Of a stretch of DNA of 38,338 nt, positions 8,218 to 16,642 are shown piece after piece. Position 1 is the stretch's first letter. Each line of letters begins with the position of its first letter. The DNA comes from JAKAGZ01 sp964595355 (lineage in GTDB: Bacteria > Bacteroidota > Ignavibacteria > Ignavibacteriales > Ignavibacteriaceae). The position numbers were made by a program, and so were the translations under genes. Below the pieces are notes generated by a model. That model was given only the letters and a program-made list of their open reading frames with translations. It made no database searches and was not told the origin of the DNA. The DNA lies in contig CAZQQD010000017.1 in NCBI GenBank assembly GCA_964595355.1, positions 1-38,338 of the forward strand, written 5' to 3'.

Positions 8218-8243
8218 TTTAGGCGATCATTTGATCGCCTAAA
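8218..8243 (-). terminator. Rho-independent terminator of clpX
   Basis: TTTAGGCGATCA (8218-8229) and TGATCGCCTAAA (8232-8243) form a perfect inverted repeat, probably an 11-bp stem with a 4-base loop. Read on the minus strand it is followed by AATTTTTTC, a usable T-run. It sits 29 bases past the clpX stop codon and 19 bases before the start of the secreted-protein gene, so it separates the two minus-strand units. Confidence 0.85.
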
Positions 8244-8272
8244 TTAAAATCCATATCTATTTGGTATTAATA

Positions 8273-9523
8273 TTATGCTGATTTTCTATCAGCTTCAAGG
8301 TAAATTGGCTCCCTACCGGAATCAATGACATCTTTTGTAATAATACATTTGTTAACCTTATTTTTGTTAGGCAGGTCATACATGATATCAAGCATAAATC
8401 CTTCAACAATAGATCTTAATGCACGTGCACCTGTTTTTCTTATCATAGCCTTTTCGACGATTGTTTGTGTAGCAAAAGGATCAAATTCCAATTCAACTCC
8501 TTCCATCATAAATAATTTCTTAAATTGTTTTAGGATAGCATTTTTGGGTTCAGTGAGGATGCTTTTCAGAGCATCTTCAGTGAGTGCCTGTAATGGTGCA
8601 ACTACAGGGATCCTTCCTATAAGTTCTGGAATTAAACCGTAACGCAGTAAATCTTCCGGTTGAATATATTGAAGGACATCTTCATCGTCGTTTTTAGCTT
8701 TTAAATCGGAAGAAAAACCCATTCTGTTTTTGTTTATTCTAGCTGCAATAATTTTATCAATTCCATCAAAAGCGCCACCAACTATAAATAAAATATTCTT
8801 TGTATTAATATTTATCAGGCTTTGTTCTGGATGTTTTCTGCCCCCCTTTGGCGGTACACCTGCAATTGTTCCTTCGAGTATTTTTAGCAACGCTTGCTGA
8901 ACACCTTCACCCGAAACATCTCTGGTTATAGAAGTGCTCTCGCCTTTACGTGCGATTTTATCAATCTCATCTATATATACAATTCCTTTCTGTGCTTTTT
9001 CAAGATTATAATCAGCGGCTTGTAGTAAATGTACAAGTACTGTTTCTACGTCATCACCAACATAGCCTGCTTCAGTGAGAGTTGTTGCATCTGCTATTGC
9101 GAAAGGTACATCCAGAATTTTTGCAAGTGTTTGTGCAAGTAGAGTTTTACCAACCCCTGTAGGTCCTATTAAAAGGATGTTACTCTTTTCAATTTCGACA
9201 TCATCTAATTCAAAAAATGATGAACGTGTGTTGATCCTTTTATAATGATTATAAACCGCAACCGCGAGCGTTTTCTTTGCTCTTTCCTGACCGACAACAT
9301 ATTCGTCCAGAGTCTTTTTTATAGATTCCGGTGTGTGGTCATAAGAGAACCTTGATTTTGTATTTGTATATGCTGCAAGATTATTTTTGAGAATATCTAC
9401 ACTGCTACTTATACAAATATCACAAATGTAAACGTCTGGCCCGGCAATCATACTACCGACTTCACTGCCATCACGCCCACAAAATGAACATTTTACAATT
9501 TTTTGGTTTTGTTTTCTGCTCAT
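8273..9523 (-). CDS. clpX: ATP-dependent Clp protease ATPase subunit ClpX
   Basis: ClpX is the AAA+ unfoldase that feeds tagged proteins to ClpP. The 416-residue protein is full length. It has a C4 zinc-binding domain (C12, C15, C34, C37), Walker A GPTGVGKT (120-127) and the pore loop GYVGDD (153-158). Walker B IVYIDE (181-186), an MGF version of the IGF loop that docks ClpP (268-270) and sensor-2 GARAL (365-369) are also present. It lies 7 bases after the TPR gene and is probably co-transcribed with it. Neither clpP nor tig is adjacent, unlike the common tig-clpP-clpX order. Confidence 0.97.
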   Translation of the reverse strand: MSRKQNQKIVKCSFCGRDGSEVGSMIAGPDVYICDICISSSVDILKNNLAAYTNTKSRFSYDHTPESIKKTLDEYVVGQERAKKTLAVAVYNHYKRINTRSSFFELDDVEIEKSNILLIGPTGVGKTLLAQTLAKILDVPFAIADATTLTEAGYVGDDVETVLVHLLQAADYNLEKAQKGIVYIDEIDKIARKGESTSITRDVSGEGVQQALLKILEGTIAGVPPKGGRKHPEQSLININTKNILFIVGGAFDGIDKIIAARINKNRMGFSSDLKAKNDDEDVLQYIQPEDLLRYGLIPELIGRIPVVAPLQALTEDALKSILTEPKNAILKQFKKLFMMEGVELEFDPFATQTIVEKAMIRKTGARALRSIVEGFMLDIMYDLPNKNKVNKCIITKDVIDSGREPIYLEADRKSA

Positions 9524-9530
9524 TAATTAC

Positions 9531-11366
9531 CTAACTAAGCTTATTTTTTAAGGAAATAATTATCTTTCTTACTTCATCAAGATAGATTGAGTTTGGAAAT
9601 TTAGCAAGTAAATTTTCATAAGACTCAATCGCTTTTTGTTTATTTTTCAGACCAAACTGATAAGTTTTACCTTCCAAATATAATGCTTTATCTGCAAATA
9701 TGTTTTTTGTTCCTTTATCTTCTATTTGTGAAAATTTTGTAATTGCGGTTTCCAGGCTATCCATTGCAAGGTCCATTTCTGCATTCCGAATTTCGGCGAA
9801 CTGTCCCAATAAAAAGGCACGTGGGTTATCTGCTATTTTTTTATAAATAGTTGAAGCACTGTCAAATTTCATTTGTTCAATAAAGAACTCGGCCTTTGAA
9901 AATTCAGTAAGATTTGCTGAATCATTTTTAGATGTACTTAATAATAGAGAGAGCTGAAGCGCATCGTTAGCTGAATTATCTTCTAAATCATTTGTTATTT
10001 CTGAAAGAATATCTTTTGATTTTTCAAAGTCATTTTTAAAAAAACTTATTTTTGCCAGTTCTAGCTTTGCAAGGTTCTTTTTATCACGTGGACTTCTGTT
10101 ATTATCAAGTACTTTAGAAAACTCTAAAACAGCCTGATCAAGATTACCAGATTGAAGAGCAATATTTCCAAGTCCTAAATAAGCGTTGAAAATTAACGGT
10201 GTTGATTTGGAGATTATAATTTTTTGATAATATTTTTGTGCTTCTTCAGGATCAAATTTTTTATTTAGGAGGATATTAGCAATTCTCAATAATGCTTCAT
10301 TGGAAACTTCTGAATTTGGATATTTCCTAGTTATCTCTGAGTAAGCATTTACGACTTTCCCTATCCTTTCGTCACTAATTACCCTAGGTTTTGAATATGG
10401 CTTCCAGGCATTTGAGTTAAGAAGGCTGTCATTGTCCAGTGTAGCTTCAAGAGTTTTAGCATAACCAAGTTTTACGCTGGATATGAAGGGTGAGGTCGGA
10501 AATTTTGAAATAATTTCATTGTAGATTTCAGTTGCTTTTGTGTATTGCTTTTCTCCTGCAAGAAAATTTGCAAAATTAAGGAGTAGATAACCTTTGTGAT
10601 CCTGGACTGATTCTATTTGTTCATAAATATCATGGGCTTTATCATATTCTTTTGATCCTTTATATAAAGAAGCAAGTAGATATTTAAATTCTACTTTGTC
10701 TGAATGATATCTTTTTACAGCATCAATTGCCTGTTCAAGCGCGCCCGGCTTATTAGCAAATGATAAAATTTTTGATTGAATGGAACTTAATTGTGCCGGG
10801 CTATTATCTAATATTGAACAATATTCTTGAGTAGCATTTTTAAACTGCATCGTTAGTGAATAAAGATTAGCAAGATCGTAGGAAAAGAAGTTATTTGTTT
10901 TTGATATGGCTTTCCCTTTCTTTAAATATTCAATTGCTTTATCGAAAGCTCTTCTTTCAATTGCATAATTTGCCAACATCCTGTATGCAGTTACTTTGTT
11001 TGGAATTTTATCTAATGAATTGTCCCAAACTTTAAATGCTTTTTGATCGTTTCCCATTAAGTAATATGTGGAACCTAGAAGTCCGTAAAGATTTATATTC
11101 TGCGGATCAGTTTTTAATCTGGTTTCTATCAAGTCGATAGATAAATCATATTTTTTTAATTGAACATATGAATTATTGAGACCGCTAAAAATCTGGTAGT
11201 TATCAGGCTGGTTTTTATATAGTTCCTTGAAGATCTGTTCCGCTTCTTCATACTGTCCGCCTTGCAGGTATGATTGTGCGATAGCATATTTACTATTAAA
11301 GCCGTTTGGTTGCTGTGCTAAAACGAGAAAACTCGCAAAAGCCGTTATTAATAATGTCTTAAGCAT
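9531..11366 (-). CDS. Secreted TPR-repeat protein upstream of clpX
   Basis: The protein has 611 residues from the ATG at 11366. A GTG at 11402 would add 12 residues, but the inner start gives a clean signal peptide (MLKTLLITAFASFLVLAQ). The mature protein is a solenoid of tetratricopeptide repeats, with units such as GQYEEAEQIFKELYKNQPDN, KAFDKAIEYLKKGKAI-like segments and KAIESYENLLAKFPN near the C-terminus. It is therefore probably a periplasmic protein-protein interaction scaffold, similar in design to YbgF/BamD-type helpers. No catalytic motif is seen. It is the first gene of an apparent operon with clpX. Confidence 0.85.
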   Translation of the reverse strand: MLKTLLITAFASFLVLAQQPNGFNSKYAIAQSYLQGGQYEEAEQIFKELYKNQPDNYQIFSGLNNSYVQLKKYDLSIDLIETRLKTDPQNINLYGLLGSTYYLMGNDQKAFKVWDNSLDKIPNKVTAYRMLANYAIERRAFDKAIEYLKKGKAISKTNNFFSYDLANLYSLTMQFKNATQEYCSILDNSPAQLSSIQSKILSFANKPGALEQAIDAVKRYHSDKVEFKYLLASLYKGSKEYDKAHDIYEQIESVQDHKGYLLLNFANFLAGEKQYTKATEIYNEIISKFPTSPFISSVKLGYAKTLEATLDNDSLLNSNAWKPYSKPRVISDERIGKVVNAYSEITRKYPNSEVSNEALLRIANILLNKKFDPEEAQKYYQKIIISKSTPLIFNAYLGLGNIALQSGNLDQAVLEFSKVLDNNRSPRDKKNLAKLELAKISFFKNDFEKSKDILSEITNDLEDNSANDALQLSLLLSTSKNDSANLTEFSKAEFFIEQMKFDSASTIYKKIADNPRAFLLGQFAEIRNAEMDLAMDSLETAITKFSQIEDKGTKNIFADKALYLEGKTYQFGLKNKQKAIESYENLLAKFPNSIYLDEVRKIIISLKNKLS

Positions 11367-11761
11367 GGTAGGCAAAAATACGAAATAAAGATAAGTGTGC
11401 ACAAGGTAATATTAGAGAAGGGTACAAAAAGAATCGACCTGAGGTTAATGAATTCCCCGAAATTGAAATTTTTACGCAAATAATAATAAAGTTGTTTTTA
11501 GATGATTGAATGCAACGGTAAATTCAATTTTATGATCTTTTGTGTTTCTCAAAATATTTTGATTGCTTACATTTTAATAGACACTTAAGTCTGTCATTAG
11601 TTGATACCTTTGAATTTTCTTAGCTGAATTTAAAAGAATTTTAATAATATGAAATATTCAATAAAAGGTGATAATAAGCTATAAACGGCATTTCCGGCAC
11701 TCCTATTTCATTGATTAAGAAAGTGCACTTGTGTACTTTTAAAATCAATTAATTTGAAGAT
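11367..11761. other. Divergent intergenic region between the TPR gene and dxr
   Basis: About 395 bases with no gene. It must contain promoters in both directions. A TACCTTTG (11606-11613) resembles the Bacteroidota -7 element, but no matching -33 TTG is at the right distance. A hairpin close to the dxr start is listed separately. The sequence is otherwise plain and AT-rich. Confidence 0.5.
11711..11748 (+). promoter_or_regulatory. Extended imperfect hairpin before dxr
   Basis: TTGATT (11711-11716) pairs with AATCAA (11743-11748). Inside, AAAGTGCA (11720-11727) pairs with TGTACTTT (11732-11739) with one mismatch around the loop CTTG; a 3x3 internal loop separates the two helices. It ends 13 bases before the dxr ATG. 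It could be a 5'-leader structure affecting dxr translation or an operator. The fold is by eye and AT-rich, so confidence is limited. Confidence 0.35.
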
Positions 11762-12904
11762 ATGAAGAAAATATTAATATTAGGTTCGACGGGTTCAATT
11801 GGAGTAAACTCGCTGAACGTAATAAGGCAATACCCGGAAAAATTTAAAATTGAAGCTCTTACAGTTAATTCCCGGATCGACCTTCTCGAACCTCAGATAA
11901 ATGAATTTAAACCAGCAGTAGTTGTAGTAAAAGAGGAAAAACCTGCTGAAGAGTTAAGAAAAAAGCTAAATGGCCGGTGTGAAGTTCTTTCAGGTATTGA
12001 TGAATTACGCAAAGTTGCGGCTGAATGCGATTACGATATTCTTATTGGCGCAATGGTTGGCTTTGCTGGTCTTGCACCGACCACAGAGGCTATAAAAAGA
12101 GGGAAGAGAATAGCGCTTGCAAATAAAGAAACGCTTGTGGTCGGCGGAGAACTTGTAACTAATTTGTGTAAAAAATATAAAGCCGAGCTTATTCCTGTTG
12201 ATTCGGAGCACAGTGCGATTTATCAATGTCTGGTTGGTGAAAACAAAAAGGAAGTAGAAAAATTAATCATTACTGCTTCAGGCGGACCATTTCTGAATAA
12301 ACAGAAAGCTGAACTTGAAAATGTTACAGTTGATGAAGCGTTGAATCATCCTAACTGGAAGATGGGAAGTAAAATTACAATCGATTCAGCTTCGATGATG
12401 AATAAGGGTCTGGAAGTTATTGAGGCTCACTGGCTGTTTGAGTTATCTAAAAATAAGATTGAAGTGGTAATTCATCCGCAATCTATCGTTCATTCAATGG
12501 TGCAGTTTGTTGATGGTTCAATAAAAGCACAAATGGGAATTCCGGATATGAAACTTCCTATTCAATATGCCCTAACATATCCTGAGCGATTTGAAAATAA
12601 ATTTGAAAGAACCTATCTGCCAAAAATCAATAATCTTTCTTTCTTTGAACCTGATTTTGAAAAATATGAATGTTTGAGAATGGCTTTCGAAACAATGGAT
12701 GCAGGAGGAACCACTCCCTGCATTATGAATGCGGCAAATGAAATTGCTGTAGATAAATTTTTAGATAGAAAAATAAAATTTTCACAAATCCCAATATTAA
12801 TCGAAAAAGCATTAAATAAAATTGAAAATCATAAGTCACCTGATCTCGACACAATTTTTGAATGTGATAAAGAAACCAGAGATTTTGTAACAAGTTTAAT
12901 TTAA
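11762..12904 (+). CDS. dxr: 1-deoxy-D-xylulose 5-phosphate reductoisomerase
   Basis: Dxr (IspC) converts DXP to 2-C-methyl-D-erythritol 4-phosphate with NADPH, the committed step of the MEP isoprenoid pathway. The 380-residue protein has the NADPH-binding loop GSTGSIG (8-14), ANKET (120-124), metal-binding D147 and E149 in PVDSEH, and the ASGGPF loop (172-177). It also has the HPNWKMG flap (196-202) and NKGLEVIEA (214-222), with the third metal ligand E218. The length and motifs are complete. It is followed 17 bases later by rseP, a frequent pairing. Confidence 0.97.
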   Translation: MKKILILGSTGSIGVNSLNVIRQYPEKFKIEALTVNSRIDLLEPQINEFKPAVVVVKEEKPAEELRKKLNGRCEVLSGIDELRKVAAECDYDILIGAMVGFAGLAPTTEAIKRGKRIALANKETLVVGGELVTNLCKKYKAELIPVDSEHSAIYQCLVGENKKEVEKLIITASGGPFLNKQKAELENVTVDEALNHPNWKMGSKITIDSASMMNKGLEVIEAHWLFELSKNKIEVVIHPQSIVHSMVQFVDGSIKAQMGIPDMKLPIQYALTYPERFENKFERTYLPKINNLSFFEPDFEKYECLRMAFETMDAGGTTPCIMNAANEIAVDKFLDRKIKFSQIPILIEKALNKIENHKSPDLDTIFECDKETRDFVTSLI

Positions 12905-12921
12905 CAGGAGAAATCCGCTTA

Positions 12922-14277
12922 ATGGAATATGTAATTTATTTTGCGATAACAATTGGAATACTAGTGTTTATCCACGAATTTGGACACTTTATTGCAGCAA
13001 AGGCTTGTAGAATGAGAGCTGATGTTTTTGCAATAGGTTTTGGAAAAAGATTGTTCGGTTGGAATAAAATTAATGGATTTACCTTTGGAGATCTACCCGA
13101 AGATTTTGATGGTGGAGGTCACACTGATTACAGATTGAGTCTGTTGCCTCTTGGTGGTTATGTAAAAATAGCCGGAATGGTAGATGAGAGTTTTGACACG
13201 GAATTCGCAGATAAGGAACCTCAGCCTTATGAGTTCAGAGCAAGGCCGGTTTACCAGAAAGTGATAGTTATCACTGCTGGTGTACTAATGAATTTGCTTT
13301 TGGCTTTGTTTGTATTTTGGGGAGGCAATTTTTTCCACGGAAAAGAGGTAACAAAAACGACAACTATAGCTTTTGTTGCACCTCATTCCACTGCCGATTC
13401 TTTAGGGTTTCATACTAACGATAAAATTTTAGCTGTAAATGGAAACAGAGTAAATGATTGGGGAGATGTAAATACTGAAATATTAGTGACGACTCTCGGC
13501 GAAGATCTTAATGTAAAGATTGAAAGAAAAGGGCATGTTAAAACTCTGCACATTCCGCGCTCCAAGGTTCCGGATACAAAAGATGGAAGACCTTTTTTGT
13601 ATCCGTCGGGAGTAAAAGCAGGTATTGCGGAAGTGCTTGAAAATTCTCCCGCTAAAGAAGCAGGAATACTGGGCGGCGATATTGTATTAGATATGAATAA
13701 CACACCTGTTTACACAGGTGAGCAGGCAATTGATTTAATCCATAAGTATAAAGATAATACTATTCAGATGGCTGTGCTAAGAGATAAAGACACAGTGAAT
13801 CTGGCAGTTACTCCAGGAAGCGACGGATTGATAGGAGTACAAATTGGTACTGTTTTCCTCGGCAAAATTGATTACAAAAAATATGGATTCTTTGAATCAT
13901 TTTATTACGGCTGGCTTGATATCGTAAGAGTGACTGACTTGACAGTTACTATGATGGGAAGAGTTATTAAGGGCCAGCTTGCATTTGGTAAAGTTTTTGG
14001 TGGGCCGGTCAAGATTGCTAAGTACGCTGCAAAGTCAGCTGACAATGGTTTTTCAACATTTATGAATTTTCTTGCATTGCTAAGCCTTAGCCTTGCAATA
14101 ATAAATATTCTTCCTTTTCCAGTGCTTGATGGCGGTCATCTTTTGATTATTATCATCGAAGCAATATTCAAAAGAGAAATTCCAATAAAAGTAAAGATAG
14201 CAATACAGAATGTTGGTTTTGTTCTTCTTCTGTTGTTGATGGCTTTTATTATCTATAATGATATAATAACTTTATAA
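12922..14277 (+). CDS. rseP: RseP-type site-2 zinc metalloprotease
   Basis: This is an inner-membrane M50 protease that cleaves substrates within the membrane, such as anti-sigma factors or leftover signal peptides. The 451-residue protein has HEFGH (18-22) in the first membrane segment and NILPFPVLDGGH near residue 400 for the third zinc ligand. Between them are two PDZ-like domains (about 140-190 and 230-295), and there are four or so membrane segments. AGGAG precedes the ATG. The dxr-rseP order is common, so the two are probably co-transcribed. The natural substrate is not shown by the sequence. Confidence 0.94.
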   Translation: MEYVIYFAITIGILVFIHEFGHFIAAKACRMRADVFAIGFGKRLFGWNKINGFTFGDLPEDFDGGGHTDYRLSLLPLGGYVKIAGMVDESFDTEFADKEPQPYEFRARPVYQKVIVITAGVLMNLLLALFVFWGGNFFHGKEVTKTTTIAFVAPHSTADSLGFHTNDKILAVNGNRVNDWGDVNTEILVTTLGEDLNVKIERKGHVKTLHIPRSKVPDTKDGRPFLYPSGVKAGIAEVLENSPAKEAGILGGDIVLDMNNTPVYTGEQAIDLIHKYKDNTIQMAVLRDKDTVNLAVTPGSDGLIGVQIGTVFLGKIDYKKYGFFESFYYGWLDIVRVTDLTVTMMGRVIKGQLAFGKVFGGPVKIAKYAAKSADNGFSTFMNFLALLSLSLAIINILPFPVLDGGHLLIIIIEAIFKREIPIKVKIAIQNVGFVLLLLLMAFIIYNDIITL

Positions 14278-14684
14278 CTAAAAGCCTTCGGAATTTGTAA
14301 AATAATTCTTGAGAAAATCTTCTTTTAACTGATCAAATTATTTTTTTGTTAATTTTGTACCTCTTCTTAGCGATTACGCAAAATATTATTAAGGTATAAC
14401 CTTGTTAAATTTTAATACAAATGGATCGAAGTTTTTATTCCTGTTACATTATTGACTAGCAATCAAGATTGGTTTATTTATTTGAAGAATAAATTATACT
14501 GCTATTAACCTTTTCATTCACCCGCTTATCATTTTATAAAACCATTAAAACTAAAAAATCACCTACATAGCTCATATTCGGTAATTTAGCACACTATTTG
14601 TTTCCATTTTTGAGGCACTGGCTTTGAAGGGAAAATTAACAAAGATCGGGAAATTTTTATTAAGCGAAGATACGATTATATTTG
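14278..14684. other. Intergenic region before the LytS-type kinase
   Basis: About 400 bases without a recognisable gene. There is no clear terminator after rseP. One promoter-like pair is present and listed separately (14452-14480). Stop codons are frequent in all frames and no RNA gene is seen. Confidence 0.5.
14452..14480 (+). promoter_or_regulatory. Candidate sigma-70-type promoter
   Basis: TTGACT (14452-14457) and TATTTA (14475-14480) are separated by 17 bases. This is the ideal spacing, with 5/6 and 4/6 matches to the -35 and -10 consensus. It points toward the LytS-type kinase gene about 200 bases downstream. AT-rich sequence makes chance matches likely. Confidence 0.35.
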
Positions 14685-15818
14685 ATGGTAAAGAACAATA
14701 CAGATTTATTTGGCAATGTGCCATTCTCTAATGAGCGGGTTTCTCTAACTGAAAATGGAAACCGGAATTTGATGAATAGAAAAAAAATTTATTGGCTGAG
14801 CCAGATAAGCGGCTGGCTTCTGTTTACAGTTATTAATATTGCTATTTATGCTTCATTCAGTGAATTTAACTGGAGCAGGCTGCTAATCTCGTTTTACCTG
14901 GGTTTTACGGGTGTGTCTTTAACACACATCTATAGAAGCGTTATCAGGAAAAAAGATTGGCTAACTCTGTCGCTAAAGCAGATAATTCCGCGCGTTCTTA
15001 TAAGTAGTGTAATAATCGGAACACTAATCGTTTTGCTTGTTTACTCAGTCTACTTTTTTTCCGGTCTTTACCCGGTTTCAAGACTCAGGGTAGGCGGGTT
15101 CATTTTCAGTTCTTTTAATATTAGTGTGGTGGTTCTTGTTTGGGGGTTAATCTATTTCTCTGTTCATTATTTTGAAAATTATAAGAAAGCGGAGATAGAA
15201 TCTCTTATTTGGGAGGCCGCTGTAAAAGATTTTGAATTGAAAACTTTAAAATCACAGCTGAACCCGCATTTTATGTTTAATGCACTTAATAGTATCCGTG
15301 CGCTTATCCAGGAAGATCCTAACAGTGCGCAAACTGCAGTAACGAAACTATCGAATATTTTAAGGTATTCATTGAGAATTGAAAGAATGGAAACTGTTTC
15401 GCTTGAGGATGAAATGTTTACCGTGGCCGATTATCTTGCTCTTGAAACTATAAGATTTGAAGAGAGATTAAAGTTTAAGATTAAACTTGATCCTGCTTCT
15501 AGGAATGTTGAGATACCGCCGATGATGATCCAAACCTTGGTTGAAAATGGAATTAAACACGGTGTATCAAAAAGAAGAGATGGAGGAATAGTTGCTATTA
15601 CGTCAAAAGTAAAGGATTCAAAATTGAAAATTGAAATTAGGAACAGTGGACAAATTGATCCCGATTCGTTGCAGAAAACAAAAGGTTTCGGTGTCAGCAA
15701 TACAAAACATCGACTTAGCTTGCTTTATGGGGAAGAAGCTGTTTTTTCTATCAGAAATTTTTCGGAAAATGAAGTAATAACTGAATTAGTAATTCCAATC
15801 GGAGGCTCAAATTTATGA
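14685..15818 (+). CDS. LytS/YehU-type sensor histidine kinase
   Basis: About 377 residues from ATG 14685; a TTG one codon earlier and an ATG at 14772 (MNRKKIYWLSQISGWLLF) are alternatives. The last gives a more typical N-terminus just before the first membrane segment. Four probable membrane helices lie in the first 160 residues, with no extracytoplasmic sensor domain. The His_kinase (PF06580) region follows, with LNPHFMFNALNSI holding the phosphorylated histidine, then RFEERLKF and the ATP-binding N-box IPPMMIQTLVENGIKHG. The gene overlaps the next by 4 bases (ATGA), so the kinase and its LytTR regulator are translationally coupled. The signal is unknown. Confidence 0.92.
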   Translation: MVKNNTDLFGNVPFSNERVSLTENGNRNLMNRKKIYWLSQISGWLLFTVINIAIYASFSEFNWSRLLISFYLGFTGVSLTHIYRSVIRKKDWLTLSLKQIIPRVLISSVIIGTLIVLLVYSVYFFSGLYPVSRLRVGGFIFSSFNISVVVLVWGLIYFSVHYFENYKKAEIESLIWEAAVKDFELKTLKSQLNPHFMFNALNSIRALIQEDPNSAQTAVTKLSNILRYSLRIERMETVSLEDEMFTVADYLALETIRFEERLKFKIKLDPASRNVEIPPMMIQTLVENGIKHGVSKRRDGGIVAITSKVKDSKLKIEIRNSGQIDPDSLQKTKGFGVSNTKHRLSLLYGEEAVFSIRNFSENEVITELVIPIGGSNL

Positions 15819-16534
15819 AAGCTATAATTATTGATGATGAAAGATTAGCTCGGGTAGAATTAAAAAGACTTTTGTCAACGCATAAAGAAATAAATATTGT
15901 CGGTGAAGCCGTTAATGTTGATGATGCAATAAGTAAAATTACCGAACTAAGCCCGGAACTTATATTTCTGGATATTCAAATGCCTGGTAAAAACGGCTTT
16001 GAGCTGCTCGAAGAACTTGATAGTGTTCCCACAGTTATCTTTACTACTGCGTATGACGAATATGCTCTGAAGGCATTTGAATATAATGCACTTGATTATC
16101 TGCTTAAGCCGATTGAACCGAAGCGTCTTGAAGAGACAATTAAAAAGGTAATTGAGAGGAATAAAAAAGATACAGCTGCATCCTTAGAGCAACCTGTTCT
16201 TAGAGAGGAAGATCAGATATTCGTAAAGGATGGGGAAAAATGCTGGTTTGTGAAACTTTCCACTATTCGTTTAATGGAGTCTGAAGGAAATTATGTCAGA
16301 CTTTATTTCGAAGACAATAAACCACTGATTCTAAGAACTCTCAATTATCTTGATGAGAGACTTGATAACAAAACTTTTTTCCGTGCCAGCAGAAAACATA
16401 TAATAAATTTAAAGTGGATTGAAAGCATTGAACCCTGGCTCAACGGTGGTCTTTTAGTTAAACTAAAAGGAGGAAATAAGGTTGAAGTTTCAAGGCGTCA
16501 GGCAATAAAATTTAAAGAGATGCTTAGTTTATAA
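15815..16534 (+). CDS. LytTR-family response regulator
   Basis: The 239-residue protein has two domains. The receiver (about 1-120) has the acidic pair DDE near the N-terminus, the phosphoacceptor aspartate in FLDIQMPG, the conserved threonine in FTTAYDEYA and the lysine in LLKPIEP. The LytTR DNA-binding domain (about 135-239) includes ESEGNYVRLYF, FFRASRKHIIN and VEVSRRQAIKFKEM. Such proteins bind direct repeats and bend DNA at target promoters. It is coupled to the upstream kinase by a 4-base overlap. No target is visible; the S9 peptidase gene follows after 108 bases on the same strand. Confidence 0.94.
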   Translation: MKAIIIDDERLARVELKRLLSTHKEINIVGEAVNVDDAISKITELSPELIFLDIQMPGKNGFELLEELDSVPTVIFTTAYDEYALKAFEYNALDYLLKPIEPKRLEETIKKVIERNKKDTAASLEQPVLREEDQIFVKDGEKCWFVKLSTIRLMESEGNYVRLYFEDNKPLILRTLNYLDERLDNKTFFRASRKHIINLKWIESIEPWLNGGLLVKLKGGNKVEVSRRQAIKFKEMLSL

Positions 16535-16642
16535 GTAAAAAAGTGTGCATTTTCTGACGAGTAAAACTATATATTCTCACATATAATTCTTATCTTTAAA
16601 GAAATTATTCAATTAGCTTACCTAAAACTTGAGGGCGATTAA

